From: Atrichornis clamosus
Taxonomy: Eukaryota > Chordata > Aves > Passeriformes > Menuridae
NCBI GenBank assembly: GCA_013400975.1
Contig: WBMZ01003464.1
Span: forward strand, 19,221 to 83,220
Length of the DNA stretch: 64,000 bases
Direction: 5' to 3'
Shown: positions 27,701 through 40,200 of the stretch, piece by piece
How positions within the stretch are numbered: position 1 is the first letter of the stretch
Layout: the number at the start of each line of letters is the position of its first letter
Program-made: the position numbers and the translations under genes
Notes under the pieces: model-generated
Database searches by the model: none
Told to the model about the DNA's origin: nothing
What the model saw: the letters and a program-made list of their open reading frames with translations, nothing else

Positions 27701-30394
27701 AATAAACACCATTTTAGGCTTTTATGTAGCAGAGTAAAATGTGAAAGGAATATATTTATAATATTTATTAGGATTAACACTGCTTTGTTTTAAGAAAAGG
27801 TTTAATACTCTCATAAAAGTTTGAATATATCAGAAGCTCCCCTGATACATTCATCTCATTCCTGCCAAGATATTTTTAACCTTACAAAAAATTTAGGGTG
27901 GTTTTTTTGAAAAGTGAATTTGTTTTTCAAACAGAATAGTGTGCATTTTCAGTATAAAGTAAGTGCATTGCCAGCAGGTTGAGGGAGGTGATCCTACCCC
28001 TCCAGTCAGCCCTAGTGAGGCTGCACCTGGAGTGCTGTGTCCAGTTCTGGGCTCTTAAGTACAGGAGAGACATGGAACTCCTGGAGCAGGTTCAGGGGAA
28101 GTCAGCGAAGATTATTAAGGAACTGGAGCATCTCATTCTTATGAGGAAAGGCTGAGAGAGCTGGGCCTGTTCAGCCTTGAGAAGAGGTGACTGAGAGGGG
28201 ACCTCATCCACATCTATCAGCCTCTGAAGGGAGGGTGTCAAGAGAATGGAGCCAGGGTCTTCTTGGTGGTGCCAAGCAATCGACAATAGGCAACAGGCAG
28301 AAGCTGATGCACAGGAAGTTCCACCTGAATATAAGGAAGAACTTCCTTACTGTGCTCTGTAACAGATGGTCCAGAGAGGTTGTGGAGTCTCCCTCACCGG
28401 GGGTATTCAGGAACCATCTGGTATTCAGGAACTATCTGGGCACAATCCTGTGCCATGTGCTATAGAGTGCTTGAGCAGGGAGGTTGGACCAGATGACCCC
28501 TCTGAGGTCCCTTCCAACCTGACCCATTCTTTGATACACAAAGAGAGCCCCTCTGAATTTTTACACAGTTTGTATGCGTGCTGTCTAATGTCTAACCCCC
28601 CTGTTTGGGAAGTTTGCTTTTTTATTTAATGTAAATAGGAAAAAGCCATAAATTCCAGACAAAACTTTCTCATGAGAATGAGTCTCCCAAGGGTTTCTTG
28701 CTGTAAAATCTTCTGCTTCACTTTTAGGTCAAACACAAGCCTCATTATATTGATAGGGTAAAGTCTGAAGGTCCCACATTGTTTGACAGGCAGCATGACT
28801 CAGCACAAGAGCTCTGCATGTGTTTCCAAAGTTGCAGTAGATAATTTCATCTCACACTTATATTTTTAAAATAATAATACTATTATTTTTTATTAATAAG
28901 AATTATTAGTACTAGTTTGTAAATAAAAGCATTTCTTTCCATGCTACTTTACTTTTTAGTTATAAGATTTAGACTTTCTCCACTGGCTATGGGGACACTG
29001 AAGCAGCAGTGTTTGTTTTGGTTCCTAAGCGTTGCATAGTGTTGCACAGTTTATTGGAATCTACTATTATGCTCTAATATCTCTGAAATACTAGCACTTT
29101 GAGCAGGCTATTCTTTAGGAACTAATAAATCTACACATACGTTCCAGGTATGCCTAACCATTCTAGTCCACAAGCCATACAGGAATCAATGTCTTGTGGC
29201 AGAACACTACAGGGCAGTGGCCCGAGAGAGGCCCTGACTACCTGCTTGCCCCAGCTGGGGATGCGAGTTCTCCTGTTGCTCCTACTTTTGCACACTCCAG
29301 TTCTGGGCAGGGGATGCAGCCTGGTGTGGGAGATGGGCTGGAACTGCTCACAAGGATCATGTTAATCAAGAACCATAGATCACACACACCCTTTGCTGTG
29401 TGTCACTTAGCAGAATCAAACACTAACAACCTTAAGTGAGGAACACGTACATTAAACTTGCTCTATTACATGATAGGGGAATTAAACATAGCTTTGTCTT
29501 TGCTTACATAACTCTTTCTCACTCTGAATTGTATATAGCACTTTTTTTCCCTGAGAGATTGGTCAATATTCAAAAATGTCAATGCTTACACTGCCTCACA
29601 TGTAAGAGAGCAGGTAATCACATTGTGGTGAAAGGAGGCAATGTGAGTTGTTAAAAACTTAGCCTAATTTCTGTTTAATTTTAAATACAAAGCACTATAA
29701 CAGCACTGTAGCAGTACTGCACAAACAGGCCTCTGGATTGTTTTTTTCTTTCCAAATATTAATTAGTGTTTGATTCAAAAAACTTGGGAAACACTGGTTT
29801 GCACCAGGTACTTTTGTAAGAAAAAAAGTGGTGGTAAATCATATCAGAAAAATAAATGGAAGACCTTCTTGGATTCTTGTGTAGTCTTCAGTCAAGTGGC
29901 TGAGTTCTACTACAAGTCACAAAAGACTGAGGCAAATTTCAGAATGTACCTTTTCAAAAATCAGGGAGTATTAATTGTGTCTGTATTTTAGACTCTGTAA
30001 ATGGCTGATTCAAATAATTGTAGGCATAAGATTTTACCAATTACTTCTATAACTAATTCAGTCATCTCAGTGTCTGATTGGGAGCATACATATACATTTT
30101 TTCATACATTGTTCACATACAGACTGTCAAAAGCTTCTCTGGCAGTGGTTTGAATCTGCTACATAGAATGAAAAACCGGCCCTGAGTACTGATGTGATTC
30201 CCTGCTGACAAAGAAGCAAGTTACCCTATGTCAGCTGCCTCACTGCAACTGCTTATATGCCAGAAAGACAAGACGTAGAGAATATTAGTTTTACCATAAA
30301 AGAAAAAGCCACAAGATGAATAGAACTGTAGCGTGAAGCATGGTTTTAACTTAGAGAGGTCTAACACTATTTCTATCCATAATTATTTTTTCAG
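18799..30394 (+). other. CAP2: CAP2 intron 1
   Basis: It starts GTAACT and ends TTTTTTCAG before exon 2, about 11.6 kb. The first 650 bases are still CpG island. The rest is AT-rich, with one clear CR1 fragment at 27968-28540. No other coding or RNA gene is recognisable. The start depends on the exon 1 call, while the 3' border is well supported. Confidence 0.6.
27968..28540 (+). mobile_element. CR1 LINE fragment, sense, 5'-truncated
   Basis: Typical CR1 ORF2-end and 3' UTR text occurs in order. CACCTGGAGTGCTGTGTCCA lies near 28025, then a GAGGGGACCTCATCCACATC-like block near 28195, and GGAAGAACTTCCTTACTGTG near 28335. GAGGTTGTGGAGTCTCCCTC follows near 28376, and AGGTCCCTTCCAACCTGACC with an ATTCTTTGATAC tail closes it near 28504-28539. 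The ORF2 remnant is broken by frameshifts, so the copy is dead. It carries a private 18-bp tandem duplication with one mismatch at 28402-28437. Truncation at the 5' end and loss of poly(A) fit CR1 biology. It lies in CAP2 intron 1. Confidence 0.93.
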
Positions 30395-30519
30395 AATGGC
30401 AGAGACTCATGGTTTGATGGAGAGATTGGAGAAAGCAGTGACTCGACTTGAATCATTATTTTCAGATTCACACAGATCTGGGGGAATGGAGTGTGATGGC
30501 ATCAATGGAGTCAATGGAA
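30395..30519 (+). CDS. CAP2: CAP2 exon 2: start codon and N-terminal coiled coil
   Basis: CAP2 binds actin monomers and, with cofilin, speeds actin turnover; it is strongest in heart, muscle and brain (family knowledge). This exon opens after TTTTTTCAG with a single base, then ATG at 30396, and ends at a GTAAGT donor. It encodes 41 residues plus one base (phase 1). Residues 8-20 read MERLEKAVTRLES, the conserved RLExAVxRLE heptad of the amphipathic N-terminal helix. In the family this helix drives oligomerisation and bound adenylyl cyclase in yeast. The tail (residues 22-41: FSDSHRSGGMECDGINGVNG) is the variable linker. The 41-residue length equals my recollection of the mammalian exon. CAP1 is the alternative; exons 3-4 favour CAP2. 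Confidence 0.93.
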
Positions 30520-31751
30520 GTAAGTATGTTATTTTGAAGTACAATCTCTGTTATTAAAAAATTGCAAGTAATGCATGTCTTTGTCTTCCAAGAGGAAGTG
30601 TGATCCCACCACTTAGAAATTCTGCATCAAAATAAGTAATATTTTTAAAAATGTATTTAGAAATGTCACGTAGCAAGCTTAGTAGCACACATAGTTCTAA
30701 ATTAATACAGCCTAGAAACTTCAAGATTTGTCTGTTCCTTAAATATACTGTCCATAGCTCAAGCTTTATCACTTTCCATTTTAGCACTTAGATTGTTGTA
30801 AATAACTCACCACGTGCAAATGTCTGCTTGAGCCCAATTAACAGAAGAAATGAGACATCCCCAAAATTTACAGCATAAATATTCCTGTAAAATTCATCAA
30901 TATAAACACTGTGATTATTTGCCAGCTTTCTCTGAATATCGTGGTGCAGACCCACTTAATTTAATTATTATCCTTAATCAAATATGAGTTTGTTTATAAG
31001 CTTTTGCTCACTAAGGACTGCTATACATCCATGGTCTTTTTTATCTCTTGAGCTATCTTTTCCCAAGAGGCTCTACAAAGCACTACAGTGGAGAATATAT
31101 TTTAAAAAGTCTGCTCTTCATTTATTCACATCATATAATCAAATAATATTCTTTCCTTCCTTAATTTTTTGTGGTACCTGAAATTTACAGAGTAAATAAC
31201 CTTATAAATGTGGTAGTTCTAAATTTGATGAAATACAGGTGCCCTTTCCTTTCTCCAGAGCTTGTTTTTTCATCCAGAACCCTGAGATACATCTCTTTAT
31301 TAGCTTCATGTCCTTTGGTTTCTGCATTCCTTGGCCCTGTCTTGCATTCTCCAGAGAAGAGCGCATCCCAGCATGGACTCAGCTGCTGTACAGAACCTGC
31401 AGGACACACAGAAAGTTTCAGGCAGCTTCCTTTACTGGCACAGCAGCAAGTCAGTGTGTGAGCTGCTTTATTGTGCTCTGTGTGCTCACAACAACACGTG
31501 AGGGACCTTCCCTGCACTCACGTGTGCCATGGGCCTACACACTGGCAGCTACTGTGGAGCAGCTGACTGAGAGCAGAGTGTTTCTCTGGCAGGAAGGGAG
31601 CATCTTCCAGCAGGCTTCCGTAGCACATGAGTTAGCCAGTCACAGGAAGCTTCAGTAAAAAATGCTTGCAGTCCAGAGAAAACCTAGATAGCAAGTAAAC
31701 TGTAGCAAAGTCAAGGAGAAATATGATCCATGTACAAACTGACAAATCAGT

Positions 31752-31781
31752 CACTACTGAACTGTACACTACTGAACTGTT
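31752..31781. repeat. 15-bp tandem duplication
   Basis: CACTACTGAACTGTA (31752-31766) is followed at once by CACTACTGAACTGTT (31767-31781), which differs only in the last base. It abuts the palindrome at 31780-31804, whose centre also carries CACTACTG. Confidence 0.9.
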
Positions 31782-31804
31782 CCTACAGTACACTACTGTA
31801 GGAA
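31780..31804. repeat. Perfect 11-bp-arm palindrome with 3-base loop
   Basis: The left arm TTCCTACAGTA (31780-31790) and right arm TACTGTAGGAA (31794-31804) are exact reverse complements around CAC. The transcript could form an 11-bp hairpin. The arms are too short for a typical microRNA precursor, and no longer pairing outside the arms was seen. Confidence 0.9.
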
Positions 31805-34164
31805 GTGTACAATTCTCAAAGATACAGGCTTCAATCGTGTAATGAGTTCATTTAGGTGAATCTGTCTATTTATCCAGAGCCCAGTACTGCAGAACCAGGG
31901 CTGCTTTCAGAACAGGAGATAACTCACCATGCAAGGTACTTCCATGAAAACTGTTTATATTCTTGGCCTAACCTAAGAGCTCAGTCAGGTGAAAAGATTC
32001 ACCCCCCGCAGGGGAGCAGAGCCTTAACACCCCAACAGATCTCTAGAAGAAACCAACTGACAATCCTTGTTGACATATGATTATAAAACACACCCACTGG
32101 GAGACTGCAGTAAGAAGCTGAGATGAGCAGCACGATGGGGTGCTTGCCAGGCTGCACCACGTCTCCAGGCAGAGCTGTCTTACACAGGGACTCAGGAATT
32201 AGCTTTTCTGGTGCAGTTGGGAAAGCCTTCAGTTTGTGTGACTGGTATGCCTACAGTGCCACAAACTCCATTCTGTGTGCCTGTGTTACTGTGCCTCTGC
32301 AGAGGTTCTCATACCCTCCACAGCCACTGCAGAGGAAACATCTTACAGGTCTCTTTTTTTCTTTTTCTCATTTAAAACTGACACTCAGCCAGCGTGTGAC
32401 CTTTTTAAAATCTCCAGTGGAAATGGAGATATATTGCTTTCTTCTACCATGGCCACCATCCCCTAAAAGACCATTCAATGATTAGAATTATTTAAAAACA
32501 AACCCTTGACTTCTCAAATAATACCATTTCAGGAACAACAAAATAACGAGGAGGATAGGAGATCTGTACCTTTACTGTCTTCATAAAAGGCATTACAACA
32601 GCAGGATTGCAAATAAATCATTCAATTGCACTGCACAACCCACAGCAAATTCTAGTAAATGCTCCTGGGAGTTAGCTGTATTGAACAGTAAAAAATAGCG
32701 TAGTTGCTTTCTAGTTTTGCATAGGACAATTGCCACTTGGTGAACAGGTATCTAAAACTCTGCTCTGAAATAAAACATTACAATGATTCTTTTGGAAACA
32801 TACACAGATTTTGACAAAGAATATTAATGGGCTTTGGAAAGCATCTCCATAGCTAAGACCTTTTGTGCACTAGGATATTTGAGGGGTTTACAGACAAACA
32901 CTTAATATGGAAGAAAGCCCAAAAATTCCTCAAAATTATAGGTGAATGGCATCTAGAGAACAGAAGGAGCCTTGAAATCTCACCTAACTGACTAACCACA
33001 TTTTCTTCTCCATACAGGCCACTGCAAATGCCAGTTGCCAGAGCCTGTCTTTTTCTGTCATGGCGCCAGATGATTCTTGTGAAATAAAGAGGGCTTTCAA
33101 GATTATTAATTTGGACACAATTGTCATATAGTGCCAAAAGGTCAAAGCAAATTCTCTGGGAAAAGACTGGTACCTCTTCAGAGCAATCTTCAGGCTCCAT
33201 TAATAAGGGAGAGAGGCTGGGAAGAATTTTAACCTTGTTCTCTCAGATCCTGCATATGCCATAGATTCACATGTGTGTCATTCATGCTGGATCTGGCAAA
33301 GGTTCTGAGGCATAGACAAGACATGAGGGAGTAAAGGGAGGGCTGGAAAACATCCAAGGAAAGATTATTTTTGCTATCTTAACTGGTACCACATAGAGCC
33401 TTGTAGAAGCCAGGTCCTTAAGAAACTGAGCCTCATCTGCATTTTCTGGTTGTCCACTTTATCAGGAAACTGCTCAGTGTACCATATTGAAAATAGCAGT
33501 TTTATTCCTCTGTTGGAATATATAAATGTATATAGTCAATGGGATATATCATCTAGAAGACTTGTTAGAGCTTTCTTTATCCAGTGACAGTTTCGCAAGG
33601 TGAGACAACAAAATTAGGAGATTAGAAAGTCACATGTCACTGCATAAATCTACTGTCAACCCATTTCAAAGACTCTCTTACTGGAAATGGAATTGATTGC
33701 TTTTAAAAGCCACCAAACAACACAAAGATCTTCAGGAATGGGTGGGTAGTATAGAAATCGTTGTTAAGTACAGTGCAGAGTCTTTTTAGGGGATAATATT
33801 TGGTTAAAGTACAACAGGGGAATTTTGTTAAGAGAGTCACATTTCTCTGGTCACTCCTTTGAAGGGCTGAGAAATGTTCATTTTAGCATGTGTTATTTTA
33901 GGACAAAAGAGGCTTCCCACTATATTATACACAGTAAATTCTCTTCAAGTTCCTCTTCAAGTTCTACCAAGAGCAGGATTTTTTTTTTCTTTCTATCTAG
34001 GACAAAAATAATTATACATCCTTTTTCACTGATTTCACGAATCAGAAATTAAATTACAGCAACTCCTCAGTTTCTATGATACATTTCCTCCATCTGCTAC
34101 ACAGGAATGTCCTATGCATTATGTACTTTATGAACCATTATAATGGAATGCTCTTCTTCTACAG

Positions 34165-34265
34165 GCATAGCACCATATGTTGAAGCCTTTGATAGGCTGC
34201 TGAATGGAAGTGTTGCTGAGTTTCTCAGGTACAGCAAGATTCTTGAAGGTGATGTGAAGACACAT
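34165..34265 (+). CDS. CAP2: CAP2 exon 3: start of helical folded domain
   Basis: The exon lies between CTTCTTCTACAG and a GTAAGT donor and is 101 bases long. With the one base carried from exon 2 it gives residues 42-75, starting with a split AGC serine codon, and it ends in phase 0. The readable core is APYVEAFDRLLNGSVAEFL, followed by a segment ending in LEGDVKTH. This matches the family pattern APxVxAFDxL...VAEFLKxS..I.GDVxxH at the start of the helical folded domain that binds cofilin-actin. Acceptor, donor, phase and open frame all agree with exons 2 and 4. No frameshift or odd codon was seen. Human CAP2 has the same order of residues here, by memory. Confidence 0.95.
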
Positions 34266-37200
34266 GTAAGTATTTACTCAGATTTTCTCCCGATGATGTA
34301 AGTATACAAGTCTTGGAATCTGTGTGATCAGCCTTGATTGCTGAGTAGAGGAGAATCTTAATAGCAGAATTAACTCTGAATTATTAATTCTCATAATAGT
34401 GATAGCCTGGCATAACACACTGAGTACAGTTGATTCAGGAAGGGCTAAAGGTTGTATGAATTCGTGAAAGGAGATTGCTTGCCTTCTACAGCACCAAAGT
34501 TGAAGACCATAGCATGCAAAATATATAAATATTCTCAGTCCCAAGCACCTTAAATTGTATTGTTGGCTGCTAAGCTCTTTTCAGGACAGGAACACAATTA
34601 AGAACATGTGCCAACAAATGAGTAGCAAACAATAGGTGGGCCCAAACAGTGATAACTTCTTGTGGTTGTTTCCTAGGAGTGTGTATCATCATTCCAATTA
34701 ATACAGAGGTTTTTGTTCTGGTTGTTTGTTTTTATTACTCACATCTCTTTCATTTGGAACAACAGAGCAAACTAAAAAATGAGTCAGCCATTTAAATGAC
34801 CCTTTTTTAGCCACATATGTTACATCAAGCAAGTACTGTGCTATCATTTTCATGATGAAAATACTTTCTAACCTCACAGTATCTTGTGATCAGAACTTGT
34901 GTCATTTTATTTTTTTAATCTGGTCTTCTCTAAAACAGGTGGTGATAGAGTTGATGCGGGCTAGACTTATCTTACCAACAGCTTACCAATATCAATTTTG
35001 AAAAAAAAAACCAAATACCACACCACACACAAAAGAGCTGGGGTCAGTTTGAGCTGAATCTGAAGGAGTGTGACTCTTTTGAGTTTTCTAGTAGATCCAT
35101 GCCATCAGACCTTTCTCTGTGTGGGCATTTCTCCGTTGATTGCAGCTGCTGTTCTGCATAGCAAACACTGTAGCCAGTAAAGCATGCAGTCCTACAAGCT
35201 ACTGAGATTCATGTTGCAAGACCAACATAAATATTCTTCAAGACAACCAAAGCAACCAGTCTACTAACAGAGCAGAATGACTGGATTATGCTGTGATCTG
35301 GGTTTTTTTTCTGTGATGTTATATGTTCTTGTTTGTAGGACAGAATTTCTGACCTAGTTAGGCCTAGAAAACAGGAGGGGAGTAAGGAGATCAGGCAATT
35401 CTACAGGATCTTTGTGTTTCTAAGGAAATAGCTGCACTCCCCTTTTATTTGAAAAAGCCTTACAATTATACTATAAGCTACAATATATGTCCTTTGTTCT
35501 TCAGAGAAACTTGGGAAAAAATAATAAATAGGAGGGTCAGGGAGTCAGAGGAGGAATTATAAACCTAACTGAGCAGAGAATTGCTCCCTGGAAAGGATTG
35601 GTTCTAGCTTGGTTATTACATTAGACATCATTATTTTGCAGTTGATTTCTCAAGAGTTTAGATCCGAGTGATACAGAAATAGCCTTACTACCAACACTAA
35701 GCAGCGAAAAGGATTGCATTTAACATTCTAAATTACTGAAACTTTTTTAATATACATTATAAATGTTTAAATCAGTAAGTGTATTAATTTATGTATTTGT
35801 CACTATTTCACACTCATGATTGAGTCCATATAAAAGATTAGGAGTAATTTGTCTGCCAATTCTGTGGACAGTCCCTAGCATATTGTTGATGATAGTGTAA
35901 TGCAAGCTGTGATAAGGAGTATTTGTTAGTGCTATGAGCTTAGACCTTATACTAGTTTTCCTTACATAAAGAAACCAATGATTCTGATTGCAGCCTACTA
36001 AATATTCTGAAATCTTAGATTCTGAATTTACAATGTGGAGCAGACTGTGGTTGCCTTATGCTCGTGCTTATCACTGAAGCAACATCTGTGCTTTACCTTA
36101 ACAAGTGGAACAAGGAGTATTTTTCTTCTGCGTGTGTTATAGACCATGTGTCCCCAGAATTATACTTGCAGCTGCTGTCTCTTTCACATAATGAGCTGAA
36201 GGGAAGGTTGTATTTTATTTCAAAAAACACCTGTTGCCTTGAAAAACCTCACATACCTGACGGACCAGAATGGTAATATGAGAGAAAGAGAGACTTCATA
36301 TTATGCTAAAGAAATGAGGGATTTAACATGATGTGTTTCATGCTGATTGCTGTAATGATTGTGTGGTTTGTATTCCTGGCAAAAGGAAGAATACATACAT
36401 AACTAATATCTGTTGGAGAGCCTCATTCCTATTTTTTCAGCATGCTATACTCTAAAAAGTCTATTGAAAGAGAAAAAAAAAACTAAACAAAAACCCCCCA
36501 AACTAATAGCTGGCTCCTGGCTCTGTTAAACACAGCAGCACAGTGGATTTTACAAAGATTAGTTTATCAGAGTTCTGTTTAGGCTCAATCTTGAGAGCAA
36601 CATATTTCTCATTCAAATCTCAGTACATGTAGTGGAGAATCTCTGAGGTCAACTGCATTGAAGAAACAAATCACTTTTTAAAAGACAGGGAGAATGGCTT
36701 GGGATTTTACATATTCTTTTTAAAACAAATTAACCTAAACAGCTAACATAAGGTCTCTTCCCTCTTCTGTCACTGTGGAATAAAGATCTGGTGATTTATA
36801 TGGATATTTCTACGAGATGCAAAGTCCCCTACAGACACAGATTTTATGAAACCAGTTTCTGCTGTCCATGTCATAACTATAGCGTATGTGAAGTCAGTGA
36901 AAGAGTGGGTGTGGCCAGGACTGCTACCAACCATGTCTTTGGCCTGACATACCAGTGTCTTGGAGGCTGTCACCAACTATTACAGGTTATAAGAGCCCTG
37001 AAACTGATTCACCATATGTGCCAACATTGAACCATCCTTCTGTCAGAGTGAGGGACATTCAAAATCAGTATGAAACAAACTGTGGGTCTACAGCATAGGA
37101 CATCCAGCACTGCAGAAAGTGTGTTAAGGTAATGACAAAGAGCTACTTGTGGAAGCCTTAGTCTAGATTGTGTCCCAGTGAGGAGGCTGGTCAAGCAGGT

Positions 37201-40200
37201 TTGATGGGCTCTTCGCCTTGTGAAAGTAAAGCAAGCAACATTTTAGGAGACCAAGAAGCAGGTTTTTGTCATGTGTTTATTAGGAGCTTCTTCACGTTGT
37301 TTTTGTTTATGTGCTATCTCAAGTGGTGGAATACTTTGGCTTGAGTTTGAATAATGTACCAGATGAGACATCACGATAAGAAGAGAATGTACTAGTTCTA
37401 CAAGAGAAGGATAGATAACCTAACATTTCCATCTTTTAGTGTTTTATGTGGTACAGAGCAGAGCATAATTACAGCCTGCTGTCAAACACATAAACTAATA
37501 CTTGCCTTTTTAAAAATTGTTTATTTGTAAAAATCTTTTAACCTCCCAACCCCACCAATTGAAATAACAGATTGTCTGTATGATTCAGTTATGTTCCCTC
37601 TTTTCTCATCCAAGCTATTTAGCTTGGAATGGAAAAACTATGAAAATATGGATGCCTTTTCCCTCCACTCTTCCATCAGCTTCCAGCTGCTGAAATACAG
37701 AGCTCAGAGAGGCAACCAGCTTGGAGCATTCAGAAATAAAGTGGCTGTTGGTTCACTTGCTTCATATTGGAAGAGGGTTTAGATGCAATCCATTACATGT
37801 ATGACTACACAAAAGATAGCACGAAGACGTAATTCACAGCACATTATTCAATCTGCAGGAGTTCTGTGTGTGCATGCACTGGTTTCTTTTCACAGTGAGC
37901 AGAGAAAGCAATGTCCACCCCACAAATGTCAGTTGTGTGCATGTACCCACAGAGTTTCTTTTCCTTATCTGTTACATGAAAGCAATTACTTTCTTCTCTC
38001 CTTCTTCCAGGTAAAGTCCATGTAAATATAAACAGACAGCTGAAAGCAGGAGATATGTTTTATGAGGTACATATGCACTTTGCAAAGTGCCACTCCGGTT
38101 TGGATTATCAGTTAAGTTAAAAACCCTACCTTCCTCTTTTTTATTCCCAAAGAGCAGTAATGACACATGAAATAGCTGCATATTGTCTTTTCGTGTGAGA
38201 GATGTTGAAGAATTAGTCAATGACGTTCATAGCCCTGAACTTTGAACAGGATATGCTGCTGTCTTTGCTGCACCAAAAAACCCACTTTTGCACTTTATCT
38301 TAGCTAATCTAAATGCAGACTATCAAACCCATTATTTGACTGATTCCTCATTAACAAGGCAATTTGCTTACAGGGCAACAGAATGCACAAGTGTACTCTC
38401 GTGTTCATCTTTTGTGCTCAGAGGCTGTGCGGTTTTAGGCATTGTGTTGAAAGTTGAATTAGAGCTCAGAGAGGAGGATGATGTCAACATGCCCAAAGAG
38501 AAGCTTGCTGTCAGGCTGCCTTTGCATTTCTGTGAGAGGTATTTTCTGCTACATGGAATAAACACCAAACCAAGTAGCTACTGCAGGACTCGGAAAAATG
38601 GAATACATAAAAAAAGAATAAAAAGACAGATATTTTTTACAGCATACAAAGTGCACTCAGCTTGAAGAAAGAATCAAGTGTAGAAAATGGTAGTGCTGTC
38701 CACCAAAAGTGAAAATAAAATGAAATCATCAACCAAAAAAGCAACCTTGGAAATCTATCAATATTAAAACTGATTTTGTGATGCTAATGCACCTGTATTT
38801 CTCACCCTGCATAATTACTACCAGATACTTCATAACATAAACAACAAAGAATGTTCACTTTAATAGGACAAGAAAGATGGCAATGAAATATATACAGTGT
38901 AGCCAAGAGGCTAATTCAGAAAAAACTAACATTTCTAGGACTTTCACAATTTTTGATTGCTCTTTTCCAAAGGGCAATTTCCCATATGGCCTAGGGAATT
39001 AATCTGGCTTTCAAAACAAGCAGGATTTATGGAGTCAGGTGCAGTGACGTGCAGGCATGGTTGCACCTGTTGGACTGTAAGACACCTGGTTAGGAATAAA
39101 GACGGCTCCTGAGCATGAAGGACCTCTCCATTGCAAGTCTAGAACAACACCCCCTAAAAGAGTGGGAGTTTTTCCATTAATTTTGGTGGGAGCTGGATCA
39201 GTTGTTAGTTTCTTGACACTGACATTGCAGTAAATACCACTTGTTTTTCTTATTGCTTAAAAAAGCAAGGAAGAGACAAAAATCTAACAGACAGTATTGA
39301 AAAGTAAATGCCATGGTGGCCAATAGTGAGCATTTAGTTGTGTATTGCTGGCCCGAGAAACCTGCACCTGTAAATTTAGGGGTTGGTGGTGGTGGGAGTA
39401 TATAATGAGAACATTCCATATGGCATTTCCTCAGTCAGAAACATAAGAAATCAGAAATGCAAACACTCAAGGCTGTCGAGAATTCTTCATAACCTGTTTT
39501 CATGGGGTTTCTTTGCATATGGAGTAGTTCCTGACTTAATCCATAAGTAGTTGATTTCAAAGTAGTGCTGTTGGTCAGGCACCGTTAGAGACCATTTTAG
39601 AACTGTTGCCCCCTAAAACAGAGATTATATCCGTATGTGGTTACCCAGTACAACAGCATTTTCTGATCTCCTAGGGATGCTAGAAAAAGGTATCAGAATT
39701 GTTTGAGTGGGAAACCTTATATGCAGTGGGAAACCAAAGAAAAACCCATCATGTTTGCCCGAGAAAATGTTAGATCGCTTGCTCATATGAAAAAAAATCT
39801 GATTGTGAAGGGTTCATTAATTGATCAGATGAATTCAGAATAATATTCAATGTTCAGACTAGATTTAAGGTCCATGTTTTACCTATCAATTTGATTACTT
39901 ATTGGAGTAATTAATCAAGGCATACATTATATTTTTGGCCATTTGGAGTCAAAATCAGAACTGAACATATGCTTTAGCTCATGCTAATTTTGCTATCCTA
40001 CATTTTTTTATTGAAGCCCTTTAAGAGAAAATTTGAGTCAACTGGCAGGAAACCAGTTTTTCTTGGTGGTTTTCCAGGAGAAGTAGTGTATAGGCTAGAG
40101 GTGCAAATGTCCCACAATTTGAAAACCACTGTGTCAGCTTAATCAAAAATCATAAGGTGATAAAATTACATGGCTAAATGAGCTAGCTAAATCACAGATA

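Larger units (their letters stand above)
30520..34164 (+). other. CAP2: CAP2 intron 2
   Basis: GTAAGT start and a CTTCTTCTACAG end, about 3.6 kb, phase 1. It contains a 15-bp tandem duplication and a perfect palindrome at 31752-31804. The open frames near 31.2-31.7 and 32.1-32.5 kb (up to 139 codons) show no family resemblance and lie in slightly more GC-rich DNA. I treat them as non-coding or old unclassified repeat. Confidence 0.88.

Noticed and set aside
31239..31658. 139-codon plus-strand frame in CAP2 intron 2
   Set aside because: A minus-strand frame (31185-31517) overlaps it, with no family resemblance and no splice borders that would keep the CAP2 phase.
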